NCBI GenBank assembly: GCA_022813625.1
Contig: JAKLMB010000004.1
Location: 62,001-126,000, forward strand
Direction: 5' to 3'
Origin: Aaosphaeria pasadenensis
Lineage: Eukaryota > Ascomycota > Dothideomycetes > Pleosporales
DNA: 64,000 nt
Shown here: piece by piece, positions 54,831 to 64,000 of the stretch
How positions within the stretch are numbered: position 1 is the stretch's first letter
How the letters are laid out: the number at the start of each line of letters is the position of its first letter
The notes under the pieces: generated by a model
What the model saw: the letters and a program-made list of their open reading frames with translations, nothing else
Told to the model about the DNA's origin: nothing
Databases searched by the model: none
Program-made: the position numbers and the translations under genes

Positions 54831-55727
54831 TCAAGCCTTATAACCCCTCATTAGCCGTTCGACCATGTCTATGGCCATTCGCTCTTCTGCGGATGGGGAA
54901 GACACCTGTGATTCTTCCTTCAGTCCGAACCCTGATTTCCGCATGATTTTTTCCATTGCTCTGATGCCCGCAAGCTCTTGTAACGGCGGTATTCCATGAA
55001 GCGCATCAGAGTTTAGAGAATCGATTCTCTTTTCGCTAGCCTCTTTGTCGAACTTTGGAGCATCCGGGAAGTCTAGAACCTTCTGCGGAGTAACAATGAA
55101 ATCATACTGAACGATGCTCTCAGCAGCGAAGTCGGTCTTTATAGCATTCTTGTGGATCACTTGACAAGCATGAACGACACAGACAGCCTGCGCCTTGGGA
55201 CTAATGAATCCGCGTTCCCGTGCGATCAGCCATTGGATATCGACATTATGCGGACTTTGGCGCATTATTATGCCATCGTCTCCAATAGCCGGAGCACCTG
55301 TGATGAACAGGTCTATCAGGATTCCTTCCTCTTGGATCTGGACGAGACTAAGAAGGCGCCCGATTCCTGGCTTTTCCATACCGTCCAGCCAGCTAGCGGC
55401 CTCGAAATTGTCTTCGGTTATTTTCCTAGGATTCAGCAATACGAAGCCTCTGCGTAGGCCATATGTGGCTACTACGATCTGTTTTCCGTCTTGTAGTGCA
55501 CGCAAACGGAGTTTTTCGAGACTGTTGTCTGGGGTTATGAGGATGGTTTTCGCCGCTTGGTACTGCGGCAACTTGACCACATGGTCAATGGCTAACGAAG
55601 AATCGCGGAAGTCCGGCACAAAGCTGCGGTAATCATGGCCAAACCGTGAATCCGGGTATGCGTACTTGGCAAGTTCTGGAAGGACATATTTGTCGAAGAT
55701 ATGTTGCTTGTCTAATTGACCCGCCAT
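54831..55727 (-). CDS. 5-formyltetrahydrofolate cyclo-ligase-like protein (MTHFSD type)
   Basis: Single exon, 298 residues. The fold is of the NagB/RpiA/CoA-transferase type used by 5-formyl-THF cyclo-ligases: YRSFVPDFRDSSLAI, ILITPDNSLEKLRLRALQDGKQIVVATYGLRRGFVLLNP, LIDLFITGAPAIGDDGIIMRQSPHNVDIQWLIARERG, VVHACQVI and YDFIVTPQKVLDFPDAPK. The length and the GLRRGFVLL block fit the MTHFS-domain-containing (MTHFSD) branch rather than the roughly 200-residue canonical enzyme, whose ATP-binding basic motif is not obvious here. Enzymatic activity is therefore uncertain. A C-terminal helix (ERMAIDMVERLMRGYKA) is appended. Confidence 0.82.
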   Translation of the reverse strand: MAGQLDKQHIFDKYVLPELAKYAYPDSRFGHDYRSFVPDFRDSSLAIDHVVKLPQYQAAKTILITPDNSLEKLRLRALQDGKQIVVATYGLRRGFVLLNPRKITEDNFEAASWLDGMEKPGIGRLLSLVQIQEEGILIDLFITGAPAIGDDGIIMRQSPHNVDIQWLIARERGFISPKAQAVCVVHACQVIHKNAIKTDFAAESIVQYDFIVTPQKVLDFPDAPKFDKEASEKRIDSLNSDALHGIPPLQELAGIRAMEKIMRKSGFGLKEESQVSSPSAEERMAIDMVERLMRGYKA

Positions 55728-56682
55728 CGCTCACTCATTGAATGGAGGGGTGTGATTTTGATAGAATGTATACTGTCAGATAGGGTTCAAGGGTCGGGCT
55801 CGGCTTGAAAAGCGTATTGATCGATACAAAGTTCGATCCGGTTAGAGAGCCGATAAGAGGAAGTAGTGTGGATTCTCTCAGCTGCGGGCGAGGGTTAAGG
55901 CTTAAGAGTAATACTGTAATGACTCTGTCAGTCTGTTATGATCCAACTACCCCCCCCCCCAACCAGCTAGTTAATTAGGTAATTAACTAGGTAGTTGCCC
56001 TCGTCGTGGGTGATGAGTCAGCAAGGCCTGACTTGGAAGTTGGAACTAGTTACTTAAGTCAGCTGTCACCTCCAGCTGGGTACCGGTACCTGGCCTGGCA
56101 CCGTGGGTAGCTGGCACCGTGGGTACCTAGAAATTACCTAGACAGTCACCTGGCAGCCTGGCGTGCCTGGCCTGGGTACCCATAGGTACCTGGAGATGCC
56201 GCATTGTATGTATGTAGATACTTCTCCTCCACTCTCCAACTCCTCCGGCTACAAGGGTAATGGGATCACCAATAGCAATGGAAGGGCCATGGATGTCTAC
56301 AGTATGATCCCACCTGTCAAAGCGACTTGTTCTTCATCTCCTTCCTCTCTTAGATGTCTCTTCCTTTTTCCGGACGATCCTCCGCCATCCGAAGGGAAAG
56401 GTGATCGACACAGTCCTCACGTGGACGCATGCCTTTGATTTCCGGCCTCGTGAGGCAAATTAGGCTTAGCCTCGAAACCTCCAAGAGAAATTGACCTGAC
56501 CTATTAATTGGCTAGGTACCTGATTCAAAATGCCATCAAGTCTATGACTTCACATCATTTTACATACCTAGGTACGAGTTCCGTCCCTCGTACGCGCCCG
56601 CGCCCAGCCTCCACATATTTGATGCTGATGCCATTGCTATGAGCGTCGTTCATAACTCAAGTCGAGCATCCGCCTATACATA
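55728..56682. other. Divergent promoter region with repeats
   Basis: 955 bases between divergent genes. An 11-base C-run is at 55950-55960. Dense TACCTAGGTA, GGTACC and TAGGTAATTAACTAGGTA words lie at 55965-56210 and near 56570. A plus frame at 56163-56438 lacks motifs. No gene is supported. Confidence 0.6.
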
Positions 56683-58035
56683 ATGCCACAACGCAACGAA
56701 ACCGACCGGCGAAGCGGCGATATGAACAGCAAGCCTGTGCCGTCACCTGCAAACGTCTCGCCCACTAAGCGTGGAGAGGACTGGGTTCACAATAGTGACA
56801 ATTCAATCCAGCACAGTCGCAATGATGCTGGATTAACCAACGAAGATCAGACCAAGCCAGATGTCACCGGGTTTGATAAACCTCAGTCAAACTTTAGAAA
56901 AGAACACTCGCCACAGAACCAGGGCAAACCTCGATCTACCCGATCACAAAGTCTCGTTCAACTGCTCAAGTGGTTTGTTCAAGACCAATGGTTTCTTATT
57001 GTTTTCGCCATTTTGATCCTGGTTTCATCGCAAGTCCAAGTCCCTGCCGCACAGCAACGAATAAAACGAACCGTCATCACATATCTATCGGTCTCTATAA
57101 TCTTCTTCATCAATGGCTGTACACTGCCCACGAAGATCTTGATAGAAAACTACTTCCGTTGGAAAGTTCATGCCTTCGTCCAATTGCAATGCTACCTTGT
57201 CACGTCTGCTGCAACATTCGCCATCGTCAGCCTGTGCGCAACCAATCCCAATTTCATGGATCCTTGGCTGCTTGTTGGGCTTCTTTTTGTCGGTTCGGCA
57301 CCAACCACAATGTCCTCTAATGTTGTCATGACCAGACAGGCACACGGAAATACCGCTCTGACTGTTGTCCAATCAGTTCTAGGGCAGTTCCTCTGTCCAT
57401 TTCTTACCCCCATCATTCTTCAAATGTATCTTTCCAGTGGAGCTTGGTACACCAAAGTTTTGGTCAATGGGGACAACTATGGAGAACTGTACCGACGTGT
57501 CTTCAAGCAACTTGGATTATCTCTGTTCATGCCGATGTTTATTGGACAAGTTGTGAGATACTTTTATCCCAAAGAGTGTGACCTTGTGTTCTTCAGCTGG
57601 AAGATGGCGAAACTGTCTTCAATATCTCTACTACTTTTGCTTTGGCAGACATTCGATCAAGCTTTCGGCAGCGGCGCCTTTGCTGGTCTCAAGCCATCTA
57701 ATGTGGTTTTCCTTGTATTTCTATCGATCTCCTTCTATTTTCTGTGGCTCGGGATCTGCTTCGTTGCATCTATCGTCTGGCTTCCAAAGAAGGACGTCAT
57801 AGCTTGTTGTTACTGTACTCCAGCTAAAGCTGTAGCTCTGGTCGTTCCTCTGACTTCGGTCATGTATCTGAATGTCAGTGTAGTAGAGCAGAGTAAGCTG
57901 CAGATCCCCGTTATACTCTATCAAGCCTTTCAGGTTGCTATTGGGGGTGTCTTGACCATTCTTTTCAGAAAGTGGGTCCGGCCTGAAGAGTTGGCTGAAC
58001 AGAGGGAACATCGCGCTTGTGCACCTCAAACATAG
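56683..58035 (+). CDS. RCH1: SLC10A7/Rch1-like bile-acid:sodium symporter family protein
   Basis: Single exon, 450 residues. A hydrophilic, Ser/Asn/Lys-rich N-terminus of about 90 residues precedes around ten hydrophobic segments (FLIVFAILILVSSQV, VITYLSVSIIFFINGCTL, and so on). Family landmarks are FINGCTLPTKIL, LLFVGSAPTTMSSNVVMTRQAHGN and TPAKAVALVVPLTSVMY, as in SLC10A7 and fungal Rch1. Rch1 is a plasma-membrane negative regulator of cytosolic calcium uptake in yeasts, and SLC10A7 affects calcium and Golgi homeostasis. The long N-terminal extension is typical of filamentous-fungal copies. Intact. Confidence 0.88.
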   Translation: MPQRNETDRRSGDMNSKPVPSPANVSPTKRGEDWVHNSDNSIQHSRNDAGLTNEDQTKPDVTGFDKPQSNFRKEHSPQNQGKPRSTRSQSLVQLLKWFVQDQWFLIVFAILILVSSQVQVPAAQQRIKRTVITYLSVSIIFFINGCTLPTKILIENYFRWKVHAFVQLQCYLVTSAATFAIVSLCATNPNFMDPWLLVGLLFVGSAPTTMSSNVVMTRQAHGNTALTVVQSVLGQFLCPFLTPIILQMYLSSGAWYTKVLVNGDNYGELYRRVFKQLGLSLFMPMFIGQVVRYFYPKECDLVFFSWKMAKLSSISLLLLLWQTFDQAFGSGAFAGLKPSNVVFLVFLSISFYFLWLGICFVASIVWLPKKDVIACCYCTPAKAVALVVPLTSVMYLNVSVVEQSKLQIPVILYQAFQVAIGGVLTILFRKWVRPEELAEQREHRACAPQT

Positions 58036-58358
58036 GGAGATCATGTCAGAAAGCCGTACAGCTGGGCAGCTTAGAAGATTTACTTAAGATTTTTGAAAGG
58101 CCGCCAAGCAAGCTATGTTACACGGGAATTTGTCGTTGTTTTGACCTTTGCTTGTCACAATTTTTGAAACAACCAAATAAACGCCGCAAATCGTACTACT
58201 CAGAATCGAATGTACATGTTTCAAGTAAAGCAATGCGACATCCCCGCGGTTCGTTATACTTCGTTGTTTCGTTTCGCCTTCTACTCTATGTTATACAACA
58301 GCAGCCATTTGGAATCTTTACCTATGTCAGTATAGATATACGTCAATATCATTTCCCG
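58036..58358. other. Intergenic gap, no gene seen
   Basis: 323 bases of AT-rich 3' flank between two convergent genes. Confidence 0.6.
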
Positions 58359-58600
58359 TCAACTCACGCATGGACATTTCCCACCAAACCCACCATCACA
58401 CTTGCATTCAATACAAGGGCTTTGGATTTCGCTGATGCCGTCGGTATCGAGGACATTCACAAATGAGCGTTTGAGGCTGAACTGTCCACGTTCTGTCAGT
58501 AAAAGCATGCACATCCGATCAACCTCTCTCGACTTACCGCTGCCGGTGAAGCAAGCACGGCGGATGCCATCGCGACTGCAACAATTGCCATGAGTCTCAT
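58359..58600 (-). CDS. Small secreted cysteine-rich peptide with Kex2-type site
   Basis: Two exons (58538-58600, 58359-58481) around a 56-nt GTAAGT...GGACAG intron, with a CTGAC branch site 12 bases before the acceptor, give only 61 residues. Seen: signal peptide MRLMAIVAVAMASAVLAS, then a Lys25-Arg26 dibasic pair, an Asp/Val-rich spacer and a C-terminal cluster SPCIECKCDGGFGGKCPCVS holding Cys44, 47, 49, 57 and 59. If Kex2 cuts after Arg26, a 35-residue peptide would be released. The cysteine spacing (CxxCxC...CxC) recalls metal-binding as well as disulfide-rich peptides. An alternative acceptor 11 bases upstream would give a 32-residue product ending in TGA. Function unknown; effector-like, antimicrobial or metal-chelating roles are all guesses. 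Confidence 0.6.
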
Positions 58601-60517
58601 CTTGTCGATAGCACGTGTAGCACGATCCTTTCGGAAGTTAACAACTTCGGGAATTCTAATATTGTCGTAGAGGCAAGTTCCAATTGGCAGTATGTACGTT
58701 GCGATTCCCAAAAGATCAGGATGGGGACGCCCTTTCTTATGAAGGAAATAAGTTTGTCTATCAAATCATTTCTGGCCCTTGCGCACTAGCTCCTATACCC
58801 CTTGCAGTCCTATTTATTGACAGCACGTCCCAAGGTCCGGTTTCCCGCCCTCGTGGCAGATTCCAAACTGCAAATTAGCAGCGTAGGAAAGTTCCCTTTG
58901 TCTATCGTCTGCAAAGCTCGGAGAACACTTCTGGAGTGACCAATAATATCCCTGGAGAAGGCAAGGATGTATGGAAACCGAGAAACCCGGGTAAATTGGC
59001 TGGAAGATTTCGACGACATATACGAAACAAACACATATTAATTTGTGGGGAATACACTTGCATTGTTCTACGCAAGTCTATTGGTATCAGGATTTTCAAA
59101 CCAGCCATCACCCGATGTTATGGTGGTGGGCACAGGACAGATATTGTAATCCGTGTGGAGCGGTTTCCGATGACTAGCAACCTTAAATAGATCTTAAAAA
59201 AGGTAATACACCAGGTCAGATTCCGGTCTTGTCAACGAAGTGAATGAATGAGCAGACAGTCTTGTTCGCAGTAGATTCAGATCGCCTACGTTTCGCTGTG
59301 CGATACACCTTTTCATCGTCCTTTCTGGCCAGTACATAGGGACGAACGCTCGCATAACTGTTCTATCCGTTTGTGATACTTTATCCACTAGCTCAATTCT
59401 CGCTGCTGAGGCTTTCCTTAACTTCTTTGTGATAAGTCATTCTGGTCTCGCGTGGGCTGAAGTGCTACACTCCATCCCCGCAGACTCACTCAAAGGGGAG
59501 TGCAGAAAAGTCCAGACAACCGTATGCAATCTATGTCTCTTAGTGCCCAGACCATATCCAAGCAGACCACCTAGTTCCCATACACAACCATAAAAGCTTG
59601 ATTCCTCGGCTGCGTGGCGAGCCTGAACCTATGGACCTTGCAACCGAGAGCGATCCAAGAGGGCCATATCTTTCTTGTTCTGTCTGTGATTGCAACATAT
59701 GAAGTTGTTTGAAATCAACTCCTCGTAGTGGCAACTGCTTGCCACCACCTTGTGCGCAAGCGGTCGGTCAAAGCTGCCGGCCCTCACATTCGTATCAGTC
59801 ACAGACCGAGTGCTCTAAGTCATTACGATCTAGGCGGCAACCTTTGAAGTATGCTCCAAGGGACTGTGAAGCGAAACAATCGTTCTATGACAACCTGGGA
59901 ACCTCTTTCCCAGGATTATGGTCTAGACATTTGGGCTCCACATATGGTATCTTCTACACCAACAACCAGGAAGGATATTACCGACCCTGTCGCACATCCA
60001 TGCGATACCCATCTCGTCTAGCACCACTCCTGCTTGCTTACTATGTACTGTAGTAGCCTGTGTTGCGATAAGACTATTTTCTTCCATTTCTGGTGAGTTG
60101 TCTTGTCAGCTCAATGTCCAATTTACTCTTTGTGTAGCCATCATGCGAAGTAAAGATGTAAAAGGCGCTGATCCTCCGCAAGAGGCCCACGGAAACGTTA
60201 TATCCTTACTCAACTTGACGATCACAGAAAGACGAAATCGGGCAAGTGGAAATTCAATAGCTAAGCGCGAAGCGCCTGAGCAAAGTCTGAATCCCATGAG
60301 CAGTGATTGAAAACTTAAATTGTACAAAAGTGATTGAAGAGCATCCCAGGAAAGTACGTCACCAAAGTTGAAAGGCTCCATCCATTATGGTAAATAGGCA
60401 TTTTCACCTATACAGAAGAAGCCCCACGGGTAGTGATAAAGGCATGAACGGTAACACCTGCAAAACTCCATGATAACCTATTAGCCGATTGCCGTTTCCC
60501 TTAATATTCTAGACCGT
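58601..60517. other. Long gap, no gene seen
   Basis: 1.9 kb. Frames such as plus 59709-60053 and plus 60098-60310 have no recognisable domain and no conserved-looking splice context. No repeats of note. Confidence 0.5.
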
Positions 60518-63500
60518 TCAGCGCTTGCGCTTACTGCCACCCTTAGATTTCTTGCGATCATCTTCGTCCTCGTCAAGATTGGTTTCTCGGTCCTTCCTGG
60601 CCGCCTTCTTCTCCAATTCATCCCAATCCTCGCCTTCCTCAGAAAGTGATGCATCGGAACCCTCGTCGCTCATTTCATCAGATGCGTTCTCATCGAATTC
60701 ACTATCCTCTTCGGACGATTCGTCAGACTGTGCAAGTTCAGACTCGCTGACTTCAAAAGCGGATTCTTCTTCCTCTTCCTCGCCATCTTCATCATCAGAA
60801 TCAGTTGAGAGGAAAGACCAACCACCATCTGCAAAGAACTGATGAGGGTCCGCGGTAACAGTCTTCATGATTGTTGTCCAATTGAGATTAAGGGGGCCTT
60901 CGGAGAAAGGAATGTCAACGCTGTCCAGCCAATCCTTGACGGACTCCAATGACTCAACAGGAATGGTGTTGATGTGGAAAGGTGCCCGGTTGAAGTCCTT
61001 GAACACAACCACCATATCGAAGTTGCGCAGACCAAATTGCACGCGTTCGAGATGAACAATTTCCACCTCGGACAGAGTAATGCAGGTGAACGGAGGCTCA
61101 GTAAGCTGCACCAAACAATCCGTCGTAGGACAGATCAGGACAGACGAACGAGAAGGCACGCCGTTGAATCCAAGTTCCCGGAACGGAATATCGACCGCTA
61201 CGTTATCATTTCGCGCAGCATCAGCGATCTTTTCGGCAAAATTCTTGAATTCTTTGTCCAGTGCTGCCCTGCGTCGGCGCTCCTCCTGTTCCTGTTCAAA
61301 CTCTTCTTCATCTCCAAACTTATGACGACGCTTCCGGTTGCCTGTCTCGTCGAATTGCATTTCCGTGGCCTCCCGGACGAATTGCACGTCTTTAGCCTTT
61401 TTCTTACCAATCATGATGGGATTCTTGAGGTGAACATGGATGATGACGATGAGTTCGTGTTGTGAAGGCTGGAAAAAAAGGTGTTTTACATTGCTGAAGA
61501 GAATGTCGACTTTTGTTCCACCTGCGCCATGTATGTAGCGCAGACCATTCTGATGGATTTCGACGCCTCCGGGGATACGCTTTCCATCAAGAGCGGGTCG
61601 CATAAAGATGAGATCCAAGACATGGGGTTTTCGTGCTACAGTGATCAGCCAAGTCTTGTAATATATTGAATGAACACTTACATTTGATCGGGATGAGCTT
61701 GTCCTGCTCAACGACATCCTCCATCTGCTTCTTCTCTTGTTCACGCCTAACGACATCCTTCTTGAGTTCAGTGATGTCTCGAGTGATACTCTCGATACGG
61801 TCGATATCGTGGGATCGGAAGGTCAAGCTACGAATGAAGTGTGCGTTGGGGTCCTCAAAAGGTTGATCGTCTTTTCGTCCAACACCCTGACCAGGGGAAA
61901 GGAAGTTGATACGGAGAGAGGTGAAATCGTTTTCGGGGGTATGAGAAGCGTTCTTGATGGTATGTATATGAAAAGGCACTGGACGTCCCATGATGGGGAG
62001 AATGACGGTTAAGTTCTTCTTGTCGACCACAATTTCAAGGTTGGCGACACGTGCTGGGAGTTGGTTGTCGCGCTTGTATGATTCGAAACGCTTGAATTTC
62101 TTCTCTTCAGTACCGTTGAGAGCCTTAGCTCCTTCGCCATATTGTTCAAGACCTGCTTGCTGTTTCTTCCCGTGCAGTTCCTTTTGATGCTGCCTTCGAA
62201 GCTCTTCCCGCTCTTGATCATTGTTCTTTGCTCGATCCTGGCGAGTACGGGTTTTGGTGATGTTTGTCTGAGCAATTGCAGGTCGTTCTCGCTTGGGTTT
62301 GGGCTTTGTCTCCTCCTCGGAATCGTTGAAGAAGAAAGACACAGCATCCAAATCCGTAGAAGCATCTTTAGTAAAAACTGCGCATTCGGTTGACATAACA
62401 CGCACAGTATCCACAATGGCAATGGAGTAAGTCTTGCTCTTCTTATCTTGGGGGTCGGGATTCTCCAGATCCGACAAAGTGGTGCTGATGACAAGAGTCA
62501 TGCCGTCTTTAAGCACTCGATTATTCTTCGCGCTGAGGATAAGATTGGCATCCTTGTTTTCAACCCCAACACCATAACCGATGTTCTTGGGGAAACTCTT
62601 CTCCAATTCGGGCTTCTTTGCCTTGAGAATGTTCAGGGCCTTGTTGTAAACGTCCTTGGCCACAACACCATCCTTGATCATCTTGATTGCAGCCTCGTGG
62701 ATGCTCAAAAGTAGCCTGTAGATACCCTCTTGCTGCTTGTTGGGTCCAACCATATACGTACGCGCCAGTAGACAGCCGTACGTCTGGTAACGAAGACCGA
62801 GTGCGGAAACGATGACGCCGGCATGGAGGTTATTGGTATCTGGTTCAGAATTGAACTTTAGGTCGTAATTACCACCACTTTGGACGGTTGGCTGTAGGCA
62901 CCAATCCAACTGTAAATTGTCGAAGTTTTTCGATACCTTCTCTTTCTGAAAGAATTTCGCATCGTCGATCTTGTTCGTTACTTTGTCGGCAAAGGCGGCG
63001 TGGGTTATTTTCTTCTCTGAGTCGAGGATCTCGGACATCTCCTCGACAAAATATCTCGACATGAGCGCGCTGGATGCTCTGGAGGCATCTCTCATGATTC
63101 GCTGATTAGGATTAGTGCCAGAGACCAATGAGGAGGATTGGTGTATAGACTCACGAGCTCTTTCTCGTCCTTCACTGCGAGTGCAGCATTAGATAGGATG
63201 GGTGCCAGGTCAATCTGATCCTCCTCCTTGATGTCTGCGGCTTGGAACTCGACTTTCCATTCTTCCGCGAAAGCTCCAGTTGAATGGTCCTTCTTAAGGA
63301 CCGCGACCTTGTTCTGTAGAGTGTCAGAAAAATGCCTTCATTGATGATCAAATTACCGTGGCTTACACCGGCATTTTTTAGAGTAGCCAAGCAGCTCTGA
63401 AATTGCTTCTTGTTCTCCTCGGGGTCCTTTCCTCGCACCAAGATCTCCACGGGAACCTTGCCGCCCTTCAGAGGCTCAAGATATGAAGCTGCGATCCGCA

Positions 63501-63877
63501 CCATCAGCATGTTGTTGCCATTCCCCAACATGGGCTGTAGACTAACGAACCTTTCTTCTTGGTTGTGACAATTTGACAAAGGTCGGGTGTGATGATAAAT
63601 AGCGTCGCTGGGAACTCATATCCTAGGAGCCAAAGCTATATTTTTCGCATCAAACATTAGCTTCGAGACATCCCAACGGAGCTATCAATTCGCATACCTG
63701 GAACGCAGCTGGCTTCAAATAGCTGCCTGGATCACTGGCTTTGCCCACTACAGTGGCGATTGACCCGGCGCCACCAAAGACCTGATCGCCTGAACGCTTG
63801 TCTGCCTTCCACTTGGTTATGAAGCCGCTTAAACGGTCATGAAAGAGCTGCTTGTCGATCACAATATCGTCGGCCAT
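60518..63877 (-). CDS. SPT16: FACT complex histone chaperone subunit Spt16
   Basis: Six exons (63698-63877, 63551-63635, 63367-63488, 63155-63313, 61682-63101, 60518-61635) give 1027 residues, full length for Spt16. The aminopeptidase-like N domain includes LWLLGYEFPATLFIITPD, YLEPLKGGKVPVEILVRGKDPEE and the pita-bread part (GVIVSALGLRYQTYGCLLARTYMV, FPKNIGYGVGVE). A dimerisation domain (NFLSPGQGVGRKDDQPFEDPNAHFIRSLTFRS) and tandem PH-like middle domain (RKPHVLDLIFMRPALDGKRIPGGVEIHQNGLRY) follow. The tail is an acidic Glu/Asp/Ser tract ending in a basic SKGGSKRKR. With Pob3, Spt16 handles H2A-H2B and H3-H4 during transcription and replication. All phases close, and the start codon is 123 bases from the window end. 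Confidence 0.96.
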
Positions 63878-64000
63878 GATGAAGGCAGTTGCAGCTAAAG
63901 AACCTTCAAGAGTTTCGACGGTGGCCGAGATGGGGAGGGGAGATGGTGGAAGGTGAGTGAGTGGGCGTGAATGGAGCAAGAAAGTCAACGCGCGAGAGGC

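Noticed and set aside
51304..55727. Secondary-metabolite cluster around the O-methyltransferase
   Set aside because: No polyketide synthase, peptide synthetase, P450 or cluster regulator is within reach; neighbours are a hydrolase and a folate-type protein.

Overview
The window is nuclear DNA from a filamentous ascomycete (Pezizomycotina). The evidence is short introns of about 45-125 nt with GTRNGY...YAG ends, a Zn2Cys6 regulator with a fungal middle-homology region, homoisocitrate dehydrogenase of the alpha-aminoadipate lysine route, several secreted plant-wall enzymes, and an intron-bearing tRNA-Val with a T-run terminator. The class cannot be fixed from sequence alone; Leotiomycetes or Dothideomycetes would fit. 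No transposon, CRISPR array, operon or recognisable secondary-metabolite cluster is present. Genes lie on both strands, separated by 0.3-3 kb. All exon structures below were rebuilt by hand from splice sites and frame continuity, and the spliced totals divide by three.

Layout. 0-6.6 kb: Memo-family protein, a small probable mitochondrial protein, tRNA-Val(UAC), and a Srs2-type UvrD helicase. 8-10.2 kb: a secreted NlpC/P60 peptidase and a small basic nuclear protein. 10.9-15.1 kb: PIG-U and Pescadillo (NOP7), divergent from a shared 0.5-kb region. 16.4-22.2 kb: an F-box-like protein, a Zn2Cys6 regulator and an acidic cysteine-motif protein. 22.9-29.4 kb: a divergent GH28-like protein, a desaturase-like membrane protein and a secreted lytic-transglycosylase-like protein. 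29.8-39.8 kb: a beta-propeller protein, a secreted intradiol dioxygenase, a DUF1769-type protein, LYS12 and an F-box protein with an FBXO31-like domain. 40-44 kb: unresolved coding fragments and a basic nuclear protein. 44.9-52.7 kb: ER-lumenal FKBP, GH43 arabinanase, a DUF4360-type secreted protein, a dienelactone hydrolase and an O-methyltransferase. 54.8-64 kb: an MTHFSD/5-FCL-like protein, an SLC10A7/Rch1-like transporter, a tiny cysteine-rich secreted peptide found only after splicing, and SPT16.

How they fit together. Most conserved genes are housekeeping: ribosome biogenesis, GPI anchoring, FACT, lysine synthesis, recombination control and ER folding. Between them sits a dispersed secretome of carbohydrate-active enzymes, aromatic-ring enzymes and two proteins whose motifs point at bacterial peptidoglycan (about 8 kb and 28 kb). 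The most interesting points are this pair, the PIP-box plus SIM-like tail of the Srs2 protein, the 61-residue peptide at 58.4-58.6 kb, the GH28-fold protein that has lost its catalytic residues, and coding blocks around 41-42.4 kb that are either intron-split or decaying.
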